This document shows, piece after piece, positions 39,414 through 52,945 of a stretch of 64,000 nucleotides of DNA. The stretch is from Typhlomys cinereus (Eukaryota > Chordata > Mammalia > Rodentia > Platacanthomyidae): positions 2,534,542-2,598,541 of the forward strand of contig JALPQD010000138.1 in NCBI GenBank assembly GCA_023101885.1, given 5' to 3'. The translations under genes and the position numbers were made by a program. The notes below the pieces were generated by a model that saw nothing but the letters and a program-made list of their open reading frames with translations, was not told the DNA's origin and searched no databases. Position 1 is the first letter of the stretch; the number at the start of each line of letters is the position of its first letter.

Positions 39414-39482
<69 letters not shown>

Positions 39483-39595
39483 CTGTGTTTATCAGAGGGT
39501 ACTGTGAGTGCCTATGGAGACCTAAGGGAGACTTTGGGAATAATTCTGGATTGCTCTACTTCCTTTTTGCTTTGTACTGAGATTCCCCAGATTCC
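39413..39595 (-). repeat. Truncated older SINE with long GT microsatellite
   Basis: Only the 3' half of the element is present: about 31 GT units (39414-39478), then the reverse of the older body (TTCTGGATTGCTCTACTTCC). The tRNA-like head is missing. Confidence 0.7.
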
Positions 39596-39767
39596 TCCCT
39601 TAATTTTTGCACCATTTAATGCAAGTGACCATATAGAAGATACAAGAAATAGTTCTAAAGAATGTAGAAATTTGACTAAAACTTTAATACTGTTTCACTA
39701 TGACTGAAAGGAAAAATTCAAAGTCAAAACCTTATCACATTTATAAATAACCCAGACTCTTTATTTT

Positions 39768-39992
39768 TAAGCATTTATTTATCCTGTGTGCATGTGCATT
39801 CATACACATGTGAGTGTACGTGTAAACAAGCATAGAGCACATGTGGAGGTCAGAGGATAACTTGAATGAGTTGGCTTTTTCCACCATCTGGTATCCAAAG
39901 ATCCAATGTAGATCTAATCTAGATCCAATCTAGATCCAATGGAGCCTTAAGGACAAGCTTCTTCCCTGCTGAGCTGTCTTGCCAGTTCTCCA
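39768..39992 (-). repeat. B3/B4-like SINE (reverse) with 11-bp tandem repeat
   Basis: TGTGGAGGTCAGAGGATAAC and CCTGCTGAGCTGTCTTGCC are typical reversed SINE blocks. Inside, an 11-bp unit TAGATCCAATC is repeated three times with one change (39909-39941). Confidence 0.55.
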
Positions 39993-40602
39993 CCCCCCAA
40001 TCCTGGCTGGGCTTTATTAGAGCAAACTCATTTGTTATTACATATTCCACACTACCAAGCAAATAACATCTGTCAATATCTTAAGAAATGGAAAGCAAAA
40101 GCTCTCTTACTATGATATTCTGCAAAGGTTTCTTTAAGGGAGGTGTGAAATTTGGGAAAGTTAATGTAAGATGGAAACTATCAGTAAGTACTCTGAAGCT
40201 GCTTAAGATCCTAGAGGAAGCCAGTTCCTCCCTTGATTCAGCTGGTATTTCCTCATTCATGTTTATCTCCAGAAGAGTAAACAGTCCTTTCAAAAGCTGA
40301 ACAAAGAAGTGCCTCAGACTACTTAACCTGGCAGAATTCTGTTGGCTTCCCTGACAGGGCCTCTAAGGCCAAAGCAGGCCAGCACACTGTTTATTCTCAG
40401 GCACTTTCGAGATGCTTTCCACACCAGAAACGTATCATCTGTTAGAGATATAAGATTTAAAAACACAAAGGGCTGGGGAGGAGGAAGCCCTGACTACAAT
40501 TCCCAGCTCTCCATGAACCAGATATGGCTGTGAGAGGTGAAGCAAGAGGACCAGTTACACAATGAGGTCTAGGCTAACACAGGCCATACAAGACCCAAAA
40601 CA

Positions 40603-40940
40603 GAAGAAAACAAGCAGGCTCTGTGGTACAGGGCTTGCTGCGCAAGTGTGAGGATCTGAGTGGAATTCCCAGCACTCACTGAAAATCAGGAAGCAGTGGC
40701 ACTGCCTGCGACCCCGGCACTCAGGGAGGGACACAGCAGATCCTGGGGCTCACTGGCCAGCCAGTCTAGTCTAAGCAGCAAGGTCCAGATTCATGAGAGA
40801 CCCTGCCTCAAAAAATAAGGTGGGAAAAAAAAAAATAAGGTGGGAAAAAAAAAATAAGGTGGAGAGCAATTAGAAGAGAATACCAGATATGACCTCTGGC
40901 CTCCACATGAACATACATGGGTGAGTTCTGACACATTCGT

Positions 40941-40984
<44 letters not shown>

Positions 40985-40985
40985 C
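40603..40985 (+). repeat. B4-like SINE with internal triplication and CA tail
   Basis: It shows a GGCTCTGTGGTACAGGGCTT head, a GGCTCACTGGCCAGCCAGTC middle, CTGCCTCAAAAAATAAGG, then GACCTCTGGCCTCCACATG and a CA microsatellite (40944-40982). The AAAAATAAGGTGGG segment occurs three times in a row (40809-40863). Confidence 0.75.
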
Positions 40986-42117
40986 AAAACAACAGCTAAA
41001 AGGCAAACCTGAAGACTTTATGTAACAACAAAAACCAGTATATGTAAGATACAAAATGAGTCATGCAGGAAAGTATTATAGAATGCTTTTATAAGAAGAA
41101 ATCAAATGTGTATATGTAGTGATTAGCCTGCATTGTTACTGGTAATGGAACAAGGGATTTTATTCTTTCTTATGACAGTTCAGCTACAGTTCCTTGTCCT
41201 GTATGGCAGAACTCACACCAATACCAGGGCTGAAGGAACTGGCTAAACCATATTCACATAATGGCCAAGAGAGGGACAACCCTTACATGCCAGACCAACA
41301 TGTCTAGCCAAAGAATGCCACCTTTCTCAACCGGTTCCCTCCATCTTACTGACCTGCCCAGAAACTAGGCCTGCTCACCATGGGCTGGGCCTTCCCTATC
41401 AATTAGACAATTTCTTGCAGGTTCACTCTGGGTTTGACTACTAATTCTCTCCAAGTTGTGCCAGAGCTTGAGCCCTCAACCATCAAGTTGACACCTGTAC
41501 CTAACTATGACAGTACAGAACTGAGAACTTTACTGATGAAATGGAACAAGTTCTAAGAAAGAGAAAGAAAAGGAAAAGAGAAGAGAGAAAAGGGGAGGCT
41601 AGAGGAGGAGGCAGGCTTGGAAGTATGTATATAGAACAAAGGATTTCCAGAGATTCAGATCAACAAGAGAAGATTCTAAGTCAGAAGTCTGTATGCTCTA
41701 TTTTGAAGACCAATATGAGGACGATCTTACGAGTTCTATGAGAAATAATTCAATCTAATCATTAATTTCATGTTTCCTACTTTCATTATAGATAAGGAGG
41801 ATATATAGTATCTGAATTAAATATTCTATCCACAGAAATTGGTACATCATCACAATGGAAAAAACTGTTAAATGCTCTCCTAATTTCTAGTCTTTCAATA
41901 GCACTGAGCTAATGATCTTCAAAATTAGTTCAACTAAATGACATGCTTAAGGAGATGAGGGAGGACAGATAATCTTTCAGGCAGGAGAGACAGCGGTGAG
42001 CAAAGTCACTGAGACAGAAGGAGCTTGTTAAGGGCAAAGAACTTGAAGAAGGCACGTGGTCAGTCAGCACACTGGATGGTTATCCATTCAGGCCATGAAT
42101 CAGACTAGCTCCAAGCC

Positions 42118-42245
42118 TTCCCAATGTCACTTCTTTGGTTACCTTGCTCTGCGGTTCTGGGCAAATTGTTTCTTTCTCTGCTCAGTGTCTCTACTATAAA
42201 GTAGAGACACCAACAGTATCTATCAAGTAGTTAAAAGAGGTCCTA
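42118..42245 (+). repeat. MIR fragment
   Basis: GCTCTGCGGTTCTGGGCAAA, then TGTCTCTACTATAAAGTAGA and CAACAGTATCTATCAAGTA are in MIR order. Confidence 0.6.
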
Positions 42246-42294
42246 GTTGTCATTATTTTTAAGGAAGATGTCTGGACTACAAGGGTTTTTTTTG

Positions 42295-42392
42295 TTTGTT
42301 TTTAAACTTTTGGTTTTTGGTGAAGCTGGGGCTGAAACTCAGGGTCTTGCGCATGCTGTGGCACTAAGTTATATGTAACTCCAGCCCCAGAG
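42295..42392 (-). repeat. ID-like SINE (reverse)
   Basis: GGGGCTGAAACTCAGGGTCT and AACTCCAGCCCC are the reverse of an ID-like element; a T-rich tail precedes it at the left. Confidence 0.55.
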
Positions 42393-43104
42393 TAAAGATT
42401 CTGATGGCCCAGTTTAAGGAGCTTGACTTTCTTTCAAAAGTCTGTGAAATGTTTTTGCAGGATCATCAGATTTTTATTTAAAAAAGAATTATTTAATTAG
42501 CACCACTTAAAGAACTCCAGAGAGAAATTTTGTGCTAGAACTCACTAGTTGTTTGCTTTCTTTCAAGAGTAGGTACATTTTTCTCTCTTAAGCTTGGCAC
42601 ACGACTGTTTATCCATTGCAACCTGATGACCTAATATAAAGCTTGCAGATCTGTCTTGCCTGCTGACGTCTTTGTTCCCGTCACGGTTTCCACTTTCACA
42701 TGTATTTTCTGGCTCAGCTCTTGCTATTTGTTTTTAGATTATTTTGGTATTATTCTTTTAAAACACTTCAGCTCTTTGTGGAAGAGGTGCGAGATCATTA
42801 GCAAACAAAAATAAAACATAAACACCACAGCTTCCTGGCGGTGTATCATGCACTGGAGATGCATCCCAGCATGCCACTGTGACAGCTCTTTGGTGCAAAC
42901 CTAGCCAGACGGAGCAAGAAAACCAGATGGCACAGCAAACCTCTCTCTACGCAGAGGTAGATGAGGACAGTGCAAAGACTCAAGGCCTTGCCTGAACCAG
43001 CAGCACATGGTTAAGGAGATTATGTCAGGAACACAACTAGAAAGCAGCAAGCTGCTGGGAGCTAGGGGCTGGCTTAACACTCGTTCTGTTATGTTTTTTT
43101 CCTC

Positions 43105-43272
43105 CTGTGTTTATTTATTTGTATTTATCTGTTGTGGATGTCTTTGTATGTGTCCAGCGAATGACTGGCAGAGTCAGTTCTCGCTTTCCACCCTGTAGGT
43201 TCCAGGAATGGAATGCAGGTTGAGAGGTGTGGTATTAAGCATCCATGCCCACTAAGCCATCTCAGCAGTCAG
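43105..43272 (-). repeat. Old rodent SINE fragment (reverse)
   Basis: TTTATTTATTTGTATTTATC at the tail side, then GTCAGTTCTCGCTTTCCACC, TGGAATGCAGGTTGAGAGG and CCCACTAAGCCATCTCAGC at the head side. Confidence 0.5.
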
Positions 43273-43319
43273 GACTAGGTTTTTCAGCTTTTCTATACGC
43301 GCACTTTGCTTTAAAGTAT

Positions 43320-44290
43320 TCTACCCATGCTGCAGCCTTCAGGTTGTACTGCTCTTCTTTCCCACTGCATGAGACCTCCTTGCTTTACTCAGGTCCCTCC
43401 AGAATTTGTATCTTCAGAGCCTTTTCAAGGATGGCCTATGACCACTGTGACTCTTCATGCATCTGACCTTCTATGGTTCCAGCGCACAACTTGGGGAACC
43501 ATTCAGACTCTCTTCTCTCCTTACTGTAAATCTGTCATAAACTGCTTACTAACTATTGGTCCGTTTATCCAGCCCTTGACCACCATTTGGGCACTACCAG
43601 CTGTTCTAAACCTTTCCATTTTACAGAGCCTGATACATTCTTTCCTCTGTGTCGTCTGCCATAATACACTACAGAATGAACTTAATCTGTCCTGTATCAA
43701 TATCTCATCCTCCTTTGTGTCCGCCAAAAGCATGTCTCCGACATACCCTTGACGGGCTCTCTAGCTCTTACTGTTACAGCACATGTGTCTCAGAGAAGGA
43801 TGACCTCTTCCAAGCTCACCATCCCTGTGCTTGTGACCCAGTCTCATCCACCCAGGAGACGGCGCCAAAACCACAGGAAATCATATAGAGTAACTGACTT
43901 GCAGACATTAATCATCCCCCAATTCTTCCTTTTGCCTCATTTCCATCTTGAAAACCTCAAAAATTTTTTCAAGTCCTTCCGTCCTTTCTTAACCACCTGC
44001 ATATCCTTAACCTCTTGAAATACAGCTGCAGCATCCAGCTTATCAGAAAGTGCTCTCTTCAACGAAATAGGTGACCTCTTAAGCAAATGGCCCTCTCCTT
44101 TGTCTAATCAGGGAGAACTGTTCTTATTTCCTGTTGCTTCCACTTCTCCAGTTCTTCTGCCTGCCTTCTAAAGGAAGGTGTAATGTTAACTCATTTCTTA
44201 GTGATCTCCATTCAGATTTCATCATTCAATCAAAACTCATCACTTTTGTGTAGGTAACTGAAGTCTCTACCTCTGTTTCTAAACTCCATT
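43320..44290 (+). repeat. Possible L2-related pyrimidine-rich region
   Basis: About 1 kb is pyrimidine-rich and free of SINEs; the part near 44060 (ATAGGTGACCTCTTAAGCAA) resembles L2. A 141-codon open frame (43327-43752) lies here but looks like a consequence of composition. Confidence 0.35.
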
Positions 44291-44492
44291 TTTGACAGAA
44301 AAGAATGTGTTTTAGGTGTTTATTTAGGTGATATAACTATATACTGTATAACCATTCAAACAATTACTTATATGTAAAAAATCTTAAAAGTATACCTTAA
44401 TTTCTATAAAACAGTGTAATATAGATCTGTTTCAGAGGTTTTTGTAAGAAAGAGAAATGAGACTACAGAGCTTTTATAATAATGATACCTAT

Positions 44493-44584
44493 CATAAAAA
44501 CATAGCCGGAAGCTTTAAAGAGTCTTTTCTTGGTGTTTCATAAAAACATAGCCGGAAGCTTTAAAAAGTCTTTTCTTGGTGTTG
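44493..44584. repeat. 46-bp tandem duplication
   Basis: Two head-to-tail copies (44493-44538 and 44539-44584) differ at only two positions, so the duplication is recent. Each begins CATAAAAACATAGCCGGAAG. Confidence 0.95.
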
Positions 44585-44984
44585 CAGACCCACGAACCTC
44601 GTCTCTTTTCTGCCTTCAGCAGTGAAGCTCCTTGAAAAGGTCACTAACTGTGCTCTATTTTCTCCTCTTACTTCTTTAAACCCTGCAGTCCAGATTTGGC
44701 CCAGCTGCTCCGCCAAACTGCACAGTGAAGATGGAAATGCGATAGCCACTGTGCACCATTCCTGACCTGCACAGCCCGACACGGGTTCACTCGCTCTCCC
44801 GGGCACTGCACTCTGCTTGCTCCCTCTGTCTCACTTGCTGCTTTCTTCTCTTTTTCTGAGCCATCATGTTTTCAGTGTCTCAAGTACCCAGCGATGGTTG
44901 CTTTCATAATGATACTCACTCTTAGGTAGTCTCTGTCTGTCAAAAAATGTTACTGATTTTACGTTAAAGTACACTCCACACAGC

Positions 44985-45142
44985 CTCAGGGAGGATAGCT
45001 AAATGGATGAAGTGTTCTCTCTACGAATGCAAGGGTTTGATACCTGACTGAGGAAGATACCTGACATCAGCTTCTGGCCTCCACACAGCTGTATACACAG
45101 CTGCATATACGCACATATACAAACACATACACACACAATGTA
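44985..45142 (+). repeat. Short B4-like SINE fragment
   Basis: AGGATAGCTAAATGGATGAA, then GATACCTGACTGAGGAAG, CTTCTGGCCTCCACACAGC and a loose CA stretch match the two ends of a B4-like element with the middle deleted. Confidence 0.5.
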
Positions 45143-45394
45143 TAGAGAAATTTGAGCACTGAATATTCTCTGCCCCCTTTTCATAAAATCTACTCTGAGA
45201 ATGGCTCCTGAAAGTTGAGCATGAGCCAAAGAACCCATGGGGGCAGCAAAGTCCCCAAATCAGCACACCACACTTTCTTCCTATCATCTTCCAGACTCTG
45301 TCCACTGCAAGTCTCCACACTGCTTCTTGCTCTTCTCTCCTGAAAACTTCATTCCATTCACAATGGCCATCCTGCTGTCCCTGGAGCACAGCGA

Positions 45395-45580
45395 GCACAC
45401 TGTGGCTTCGGGGCCGACATAGCAGCTCTTTTCTATCTGTGGGCAATCTCTGTTCCCCATACCTTCAGGTCCATATGTACAAGTCTTTGTTCAAACATCA
45501 GTAAAGTGTTCTCTGACCGCTTTCATTTCAATGACTGCGACTATCTCCCCTCACTCTGCATCCCTCCATCCTTGAGTACA
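45395..45580 (+). repeat. L2 3' fragment
   Basis: CAAGTCTTTGTTCAAACATC and AGTAAAGTGTTCTCTGACCG match the late reading-frame region of L2. Confidence 0.6.
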
Positions 45581-46836
45581 AAGAGGTGGGAAAATATCAG
45601 TGAAATGAAGGGAAACAGCAGTCAACCAAAACTGACACAGAGCTACCACAGAGATATTAAGTTATTATAACTGAAATCTGGGTATTCAAAAGTTAAGTAA
45701 TGATATGGAAGATGTAAAAGAAAAAGGTTCCAACCAGTTCTAACTTGTATACTGCCCAAGAGTAAAAGCAAACTGGACTACAGTCACAGTAGACTAGATG
45801 CTGTGGACGAAATGTCTGGTGAACCTGAAGACACAGAAAGAGCAACTACCGAAGGGAAACACAGAGAGAAAAAGGAAATTTTGTTTAAATGAAAAAAAGC
45901 ACCACTGAGCTGTGGGACAATCTCAAAGGGCCTAAATATACTGGATTAGATAAAATCTCTAAAGAGTAGGAAAGAGCTGGCTGGCTGAAGAATTTCTAAA
46001 TGTGATGAAAACATTGTATTTGTAAATCTAAGAAGCTCTGGGAACACCAAATCAAAGAATCTTGAGGAAAACCACACAAAAGCATATTATTATAATAAGC
46101 TGATAAAGCCATTAGCACATGGGAAACTACTCTAAGTTCAATCTCTAGTACCAGAAAAAGATCAAAGACAAGAGAGGAAAGATTTTATCACTTGTACTAC
46201 AAGTGTACTACACACTAAAGAAAATCCCTTAGGCAAAGGAAAATGATTCTCCATGAAAATATGTATCCATACAAAGAAATAAACATGAAAATATGCACAT
46301 ATGCAGAGGAATGTGGAAATGGCAGGCTGGAAGAAATGACCGACTGCTAACACATATTCCATTACACTGAGCTCCCCAAGACAGGTGTGAGTCAAATATG
46401 GCAATGAGAAATAAAAGCCAGGCGGCAGGGCAGAGCCAAGATATTACCTTAAGGTTCTTATAGTACATATGAAGTAGTAAATATTAGTTCAAGGCAAACT
46501 GTGTTAGTTAAAGACTTCTAAGTGAATGTACGCATAATAGCTCAACCAAATGCCTGGAAGCATCACACCTGGCCTGAAGCCTTATCCGTGGCCGCAGGGG
46601 GGGCTTGTCTCCAATGCCTGAGCCACGGCAGGATCAGCAAACGGAAAGAAAGAAGGGAGATAAAAAGAAAGATACTATCTTTTTGAGGTATGACTGGATG
46701 TTTCTCCTTAGTTTTGACTGTCTGAACTACTTAACACAAAAGAGAACATTAAGGAGTACCTTTTAATATCATAGCTATAAGAAAATAACATTATAATTTT
46801 TAACCTACCTAGCATTTATTACAGTTTAATGTTCAA

Positions 46837-46872
46837 CACCTGATCTTAGCCAAAAGATAGGAGAATTGATAT
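46837..46872 (-). pseudogene. U2 snRNA 5' fragment (pseudogene)
   Basis: Read on the minus strand, CTTTTGGCTAAGATCAGGTG is nearly identical to the 5' end of spliceosomal U2 snRNA, including the branch-site-adjacent and stem regions, and is preceded by a diverged ATCAATTCTCCTAT. Only about 36 nt are recognisable, so it is a truncated, non-functional copy lying in SIK2 intron 3, about 120 bp from exon 3. Confidence 0.65.
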
Positions 46873-46994
46873 AGTCTAATACTTAAAATATATAACTCTT
46901 ATTACCAATTCTTAAATAAGCAGAAAATAGGAAAACAGCAACTATTAAGGACAATAATCTTTTTGATTAAAAAAAAATAAAGAAAAAAACTTAC

Positions 46995-47058
46995 CAAAAA
47001 TTTCCCCATTTTTGGCATACTCTGTCACAAGGTACAACATACTTTTGGTCTCCATTAC
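46995..47058 (-). CDS. SIK2: SIK2 coding exon 3 (residues 85-105 plus first base of 106)
   Basis: This short exon of 64 bases is easy to miss because its open frame is too short for a simple ORF scan. It encodes [21 protein letters not shown] and one base of the next codon. It supplies strand beta-5 and the hinge of the kinase, including the gatekeeper Thr96, which is the residue that decides sensitivity of SIK kinases to many inhibitors. The acceptor is TTAATAG|GTA and the donor is TTTG|GTAAGT, a near-consensus site. The leftover G joins AC at the start of exon 4 to make Asp106. The acceptor has a weak pyrimidine tract. Because 64 is not a multiple of three, skipping this exon would shift the frame. 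Confidence 0.95.
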
Positions 47059-48628
<1,570 letters not shown>

Positions 48629-48816
48629 TTATGACAATGGGGGCTTAAATTTAAGGCTTGTCCAATTATTTATCCAATAAATATTTCTTAAACTCCTCCT
48701 GCAAGGGCTTGACAGTGTCTTTAGTGTGCTGAGGAAAATAACTCTTTCAAAGTTACTTTAATAAAACATGTTTCATTTTCAATCTTCTAATCTTATTCAT
48801 AAAATAATGTCTTGGC

Positions 48817-49040
48817 TTCAACAAGATGTCTCAGCAGCTAAGGACCATGTGCTCACACCAGGAGACCTGAGTTTGATTACCCAAAGCCCACATACGGAAG
48901 GAGAACTGACTTTTGAACGTTATCCCCTGATGTCTCACTATTTACCATGGTATACACGTGTGAATGCGCTCTCTTCTCTCTCTCCATGCATGTGAGTTCT
49001 CTCTCACAGTGAATAAATTTAAAAATTGAAAATAAAAAAT
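48817..49040 (+). repeat. B2/B4-like SINE, old
   Basis: CAACAAGATGTCTCAGCAGC, GAGACCTGAGTTTGATTACC and a late CATGCATGTGAGTTC block followed by AATAAATTTAAAAA resemble an old tRNA-headed rodent SINE. Confidence 0.45.
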
Positions 49041-50489
49041 ATTTTTAAAATGTTAAAGGTCTTAGCAGTTCCAGTCAGCTACCTCACAGTACTGTACCTA
49101 TGAAAGGATCCGCCAAGCAGAAAGTCGTTTAGAAGGAAGCTTCTATTGTGCCAAAACACTACTTTTCTAGAAAAGTGGTAATTTCCACCTACTATATAAT
49201 TTGCTTCATTAAAAGAACGGAATGTAACATATTAAAACTAATCTACATGGAAAAACTTCAGTTGGATTAAATTTAATTTTAAAAATAAAAATGCAGAAAT
49301 ACAAATATAATTAACATTTTAATTTTCTACAAGTTCAATTTCAAAAAATGTAATCTCAGTCCATCACAACTAAACAGAAACCCAACAATGCAAGGTTAAT
49401 AGAGGGAGGGAATTAATATAAAGATGGGTGGCTGAGTATTCAGAAAATCAGCAATCATGTTTTCCATGCAACTGAAAATACTAATTTTAAGAATGAGATG
49501 CTGCAAATAAGACAATCTTATTTAACTATAATCTTCCGATCACTGGGAATTTCCACATTTAATTCTAGTAAGTTCGCTAGGAGTTTACAAATGCATTTCC
49601 CATTCTATCACAAAGTATTCCCAGCATAGTACAACCTTGTGTTGTTTCAGGGCAAGTGTTAACATCAGCTACTGCGTGCACTGAGCAAACAGTGCTCACT
49701 TGTCATTTCATTCAAGTCCCTCAATCTTCCACAAGCAACTGATTTTCTTTCTTCCTTTGTGGAAGTGTTGGGTTTTGGTGCTATGGCCTTTCTCTACTGC
49801 TAACTTGCTATCCCCAGCTTGTTTCTGATTAGAACTAATCGTAAATCTCAGAATAACCCTAGCTTGTCAGGGAAAATCAGATTACTTAAACAATGTGCAA
49901 AATTAAATTTACTGCCTCAACAGTAATAGGTGGCTCCTTCTATAGGCAGTGAAGTACAGGAGTTTCATTGTGTTTGGTGAAGGCAATTATTGCTACCTAT
50001 AGTATTTGTTAGTGGATTATCATTCACCCCACAGATGGAAAGAGACCCCGTTCTTCTAATTGAGTATGACAGAATCCAGGGTATCACTTTCCGTAAACGC
50101 TGCTATGAAAGGGTAAAGGCATGCCTGAATTTCCTCCTCTTTAGGTACCATGGATTTTGAATGTCTTTCCCTAGAGTTTTTGGAGTAAGTCTAGGCACTG
50201 ACATCTCCAACACTAAGATTCTCTTATGAGATGGCTCAAACCATATGATGAGTATCGAGAGAAAAGGATCACATTTTCTCAGAAACTCAGCCTGATTACT
50301 GCTATCATTAGAAAATTCTGTACATCTTCAGTGTCATCTTTAATATTAAAGAAAAAGTGCATAGATATTAAAGCAAAGTATACCCACAGACAGGTCTTCT
50401 TTTATATTCTTTTGGCAGGCTAGTCTCAACAATGAAGTGAAAAATTATAAAAATGTATGAAAAACTAGAAATAACCAACTAAATCTTAT

Positions 50490-50640
50490 TTTGTGTAAGT
50501 GTGCGTGTGTACACGTGTAGTGGCTCGAGGTGGTGCCAACCCTCAGGACCCATCATGTCTTTTTCTTCAGCCATCTGGTAGGATTCGGGGAATGAGTTCC
50601 AGTTGTCAGGACTGCATGCACCTTTCCCTACCTCCAATTA
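50490..50640 (-). repeat. Old rodent SINE fragment (reverse)
   Basis: A GTGTGCGTGTGTACACGTG stretch, then CCATCTGGTAGGATTCGGGG and GAGTTCCAGTTGTCAGGAC. The head is missing. Confidence 0.35.
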
Positions 50641-51005
50641 ACTGTTAATGAAAGCATTACACATCTTACTGGTTTTTCACATAAGGAAAAAAAATCCTCA
50701 CTTGAGTTTTATCTTGTTACAGATTTACATATCTGCAGGAACCTGTGTCTTTGAGTTGTTTCTCATTTATGAGACTCCCTAGAGAGACTCCCACTTCTCT
50801 AAAGGAAAAGAGAGCATGTATGTATGCTCTGTCAGTAACCACTTTAACAGATTATCATAATGATTTAAGCACAACAGGAGTCTATGTCTTGCTCAAATAG
50901 CAGAATTGGAGGGGTGAAGTCAGCTGGCATATGAGCCTTTAAGAGGCTTTTCTATGTTTAAGGTGTAGTTTCCAGGGTTACTCTGAAGGTTGGCCCCACC
51001 CTCCC

Positions 51006-51010
<5 letters not shown>

Positions 51011-51038
<28 letters not shown>
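51011..51038. repeat. A28 homopolymer
   Basis: An uninterrupted run of 28 A follows CCCACCCTCCCCCCTC. No clear retroposon was recognised to its left. Confidence 0.9.
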
Positions 51039-51045
<7 letters not shown>

Positions 51046-51969
51046 GAGCCTGAAGACCCTTGTAGAAGGTTTTGACAAACCAAATCTGCCAGGTGCCATC
51101 AGCTAGAACTCAGTAACCCAACTCATCAATGCAAGGGCATTAAGAAGAACAGTCCGGCTTGAAGTCCACAATAAAAGGAGCTTCTGCTGTACTTGGGAGA
51201 GCTCTTTTCCAACAACTTCTCAGAAATGCAATAAGTGACAGTGACTTTGCCAAGTGTACAGCACTATGTAATTTTACAAGAGACTTGAATGTACTTTACC
51301 TCTCAGTTCTGTCAAGTAAATGAGGTAGTGAGGAAACAGAGCCACAAAAGATACTATGTGTTAGCATGCTCCAGGCCCCAGGTTTAATGTCAGTGATTCA
51401 TTTCCAATAAAAGGAAGTGGCATAATGTGCAAAGGCTCTGAAACTCTAGTGAACAAGTGTGTATGTCTGTGAGGGAGGGTGCGGGACCAAAGGCCTTCTC
51501 TTTCAAGCTCAATCTCTTCGCTCTTTCAGAAAGTTTAGTAGGCATACATTCATGGTAAGTGAGACATTATGCAGGGATGTAGAGACATGATTTGATTTCT
51601 ACTCTCTTTGGTCTGCGAGAGTAAGAACAAATTTAATGTTTTTTAAAAAAGTCATATTTTAGAGTTTCTAAAGTAGTGTGCTGGGAAGACAGAGTTCTCA
51701 ATGTACAAAAGGCTCTGTTTACTTTAAAGATATGCAGAAACTTAGATTCTGGGAACTTAATTTGCATGCCTTGTTCAGTTTCTAACATGATACCACAGAT
51801 AGAAATCTGCCTGATTAAGAGAAAGTCAAGTGACTCCATAAACTGAAGGATCTTTTTTCTTCTTGTTCATCTAAGTTAATGATCTCTCGTTTTAATTATG
51901 CGTGTATTCGCTTAAAAAAGGATAAACCAATTGGTGTTATGGCAGAAGAAAAAAATCATATTCCTTCTA

Positions 51970-52400
51970 AAGGGAATGAGGTTAATAAAACTATATAAAC
52001 TGTGAAGGGAATGAGGTTAAAAAAAAAACTATATAAACTGTCAAGTTTCTGCTAGGCGAGTGTTAAACACGAGTTAGGAGGTTACTGCTAAGCAAGAGTT
52101 AAAGGGAAAGTTCCTGAGACAGATCTCATTCCTGTGACCAGTACCTGTGTTACTTAGTAACATTGGGAGTCACATTGTCTGAAAAATCTGTGGTCAATCT
52201 GCTGGGCTGTTGCTAAGTAACCAGTGCCTTTGCTTCTGAAAGTTTTGCTTTCCTTGCTTTGCCTGCTTTAGTATAAAATGGAAGTACAAGCTGAACTTGA
52301 AGCTGGCGTCTCTGGAGTGATCTCAGCTCCAGACTACTGGCAAAATGAGAAGTTCCTCTCTTCCACGCTAACTGATGTCTGAGAAACTATTCCAGAGTAA
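51970..52400 (+). repeat. Tandem duplication plus possible solo LTR
   Basis: The segment AAGGGAATGAGGTTAA...ACTATATAAACTGT occurs twice in a row (51970-52004 and 52005-52042; the second has a longer A run). After it comes a promoter-like stretch with TATAAAATGG at 52273 and a TCTCAGCTCCAGACTACTGG block, which could be an LTR. No boundaries are certain. Confidence 0.3.
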
Positions 52401-52639
52401 TTCCCAATACAAGAGGGAGGCTTCCTTGTCTGACTCAGAAAGACATACAGAATAATCCTGAAGAATTGCTTACACTGAACACCATATAAAGCAGTCATCT
52501 ATCAACTTCAGAAATAATCAGGAAAATGTGAATTAAAACAACATAATGCCATTTTTACTCTTTTCATTTACAAAACAGTAATGCCCTCATTAATTAAGGT
52601 TTGCTGCCATGGCCAATTACAGATGGTATAAATATCAGA

Positions 52640-52945
52640 GATGACGGGGACTGGCGCAGTCACTGCTGCACAAGCAGGAGGATAGGCCTGAGCTCAGATT
52701 CCCAATACAAGCATAAAAAGCCAGGCATGGTGGAGGATCCTTCTGTGACCCCTGCACTGGGAGGGAAAGCCAGAGTCCAGGGTGCTGGCCAACTGGTCCA
52801 GCTGAAACAAGAAGGTCCAGGGTCAGTGAGAGATCCTAACTCAGAAAATAAGTTCTGCAACAGAAGGCATCAGACACTGACCTCTGGACTTCACGCATCA
52901 ATGTGTGGGTTGTGCACACGTGTACTCTCACACGCATGCAAATCA
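52640..52945 (+). repeat. B4-like SINE
   Basis: AAAAAGCCAGGCATGGTGGA, then GTCAGTGAGAGATCCTAACT, GACCTCTGGACTTCACGC and CACACGTGTACTCTCACACG follow the B4 order. Confidence 0.65.

Noticed and set aside
39414..39478. Regularly spaced repeats that could suggest a CRISPR-like or satellite array
   Set aside because: It is a plain GT microsatellite; there are no spacers, and the window is eukaryotic.
43327..43752. A 141-codon open frame in intron 3
   Set aside because: It lies in a pyrimidine-rich, possibly L2-derived stretch and has no domain.
44999..45446. Overlapping minus-strand open frames of 79 and 141 codons
   Set aside because: They run through a B4-like fragment and an L2 piece in reverse; no continuous coding signal.
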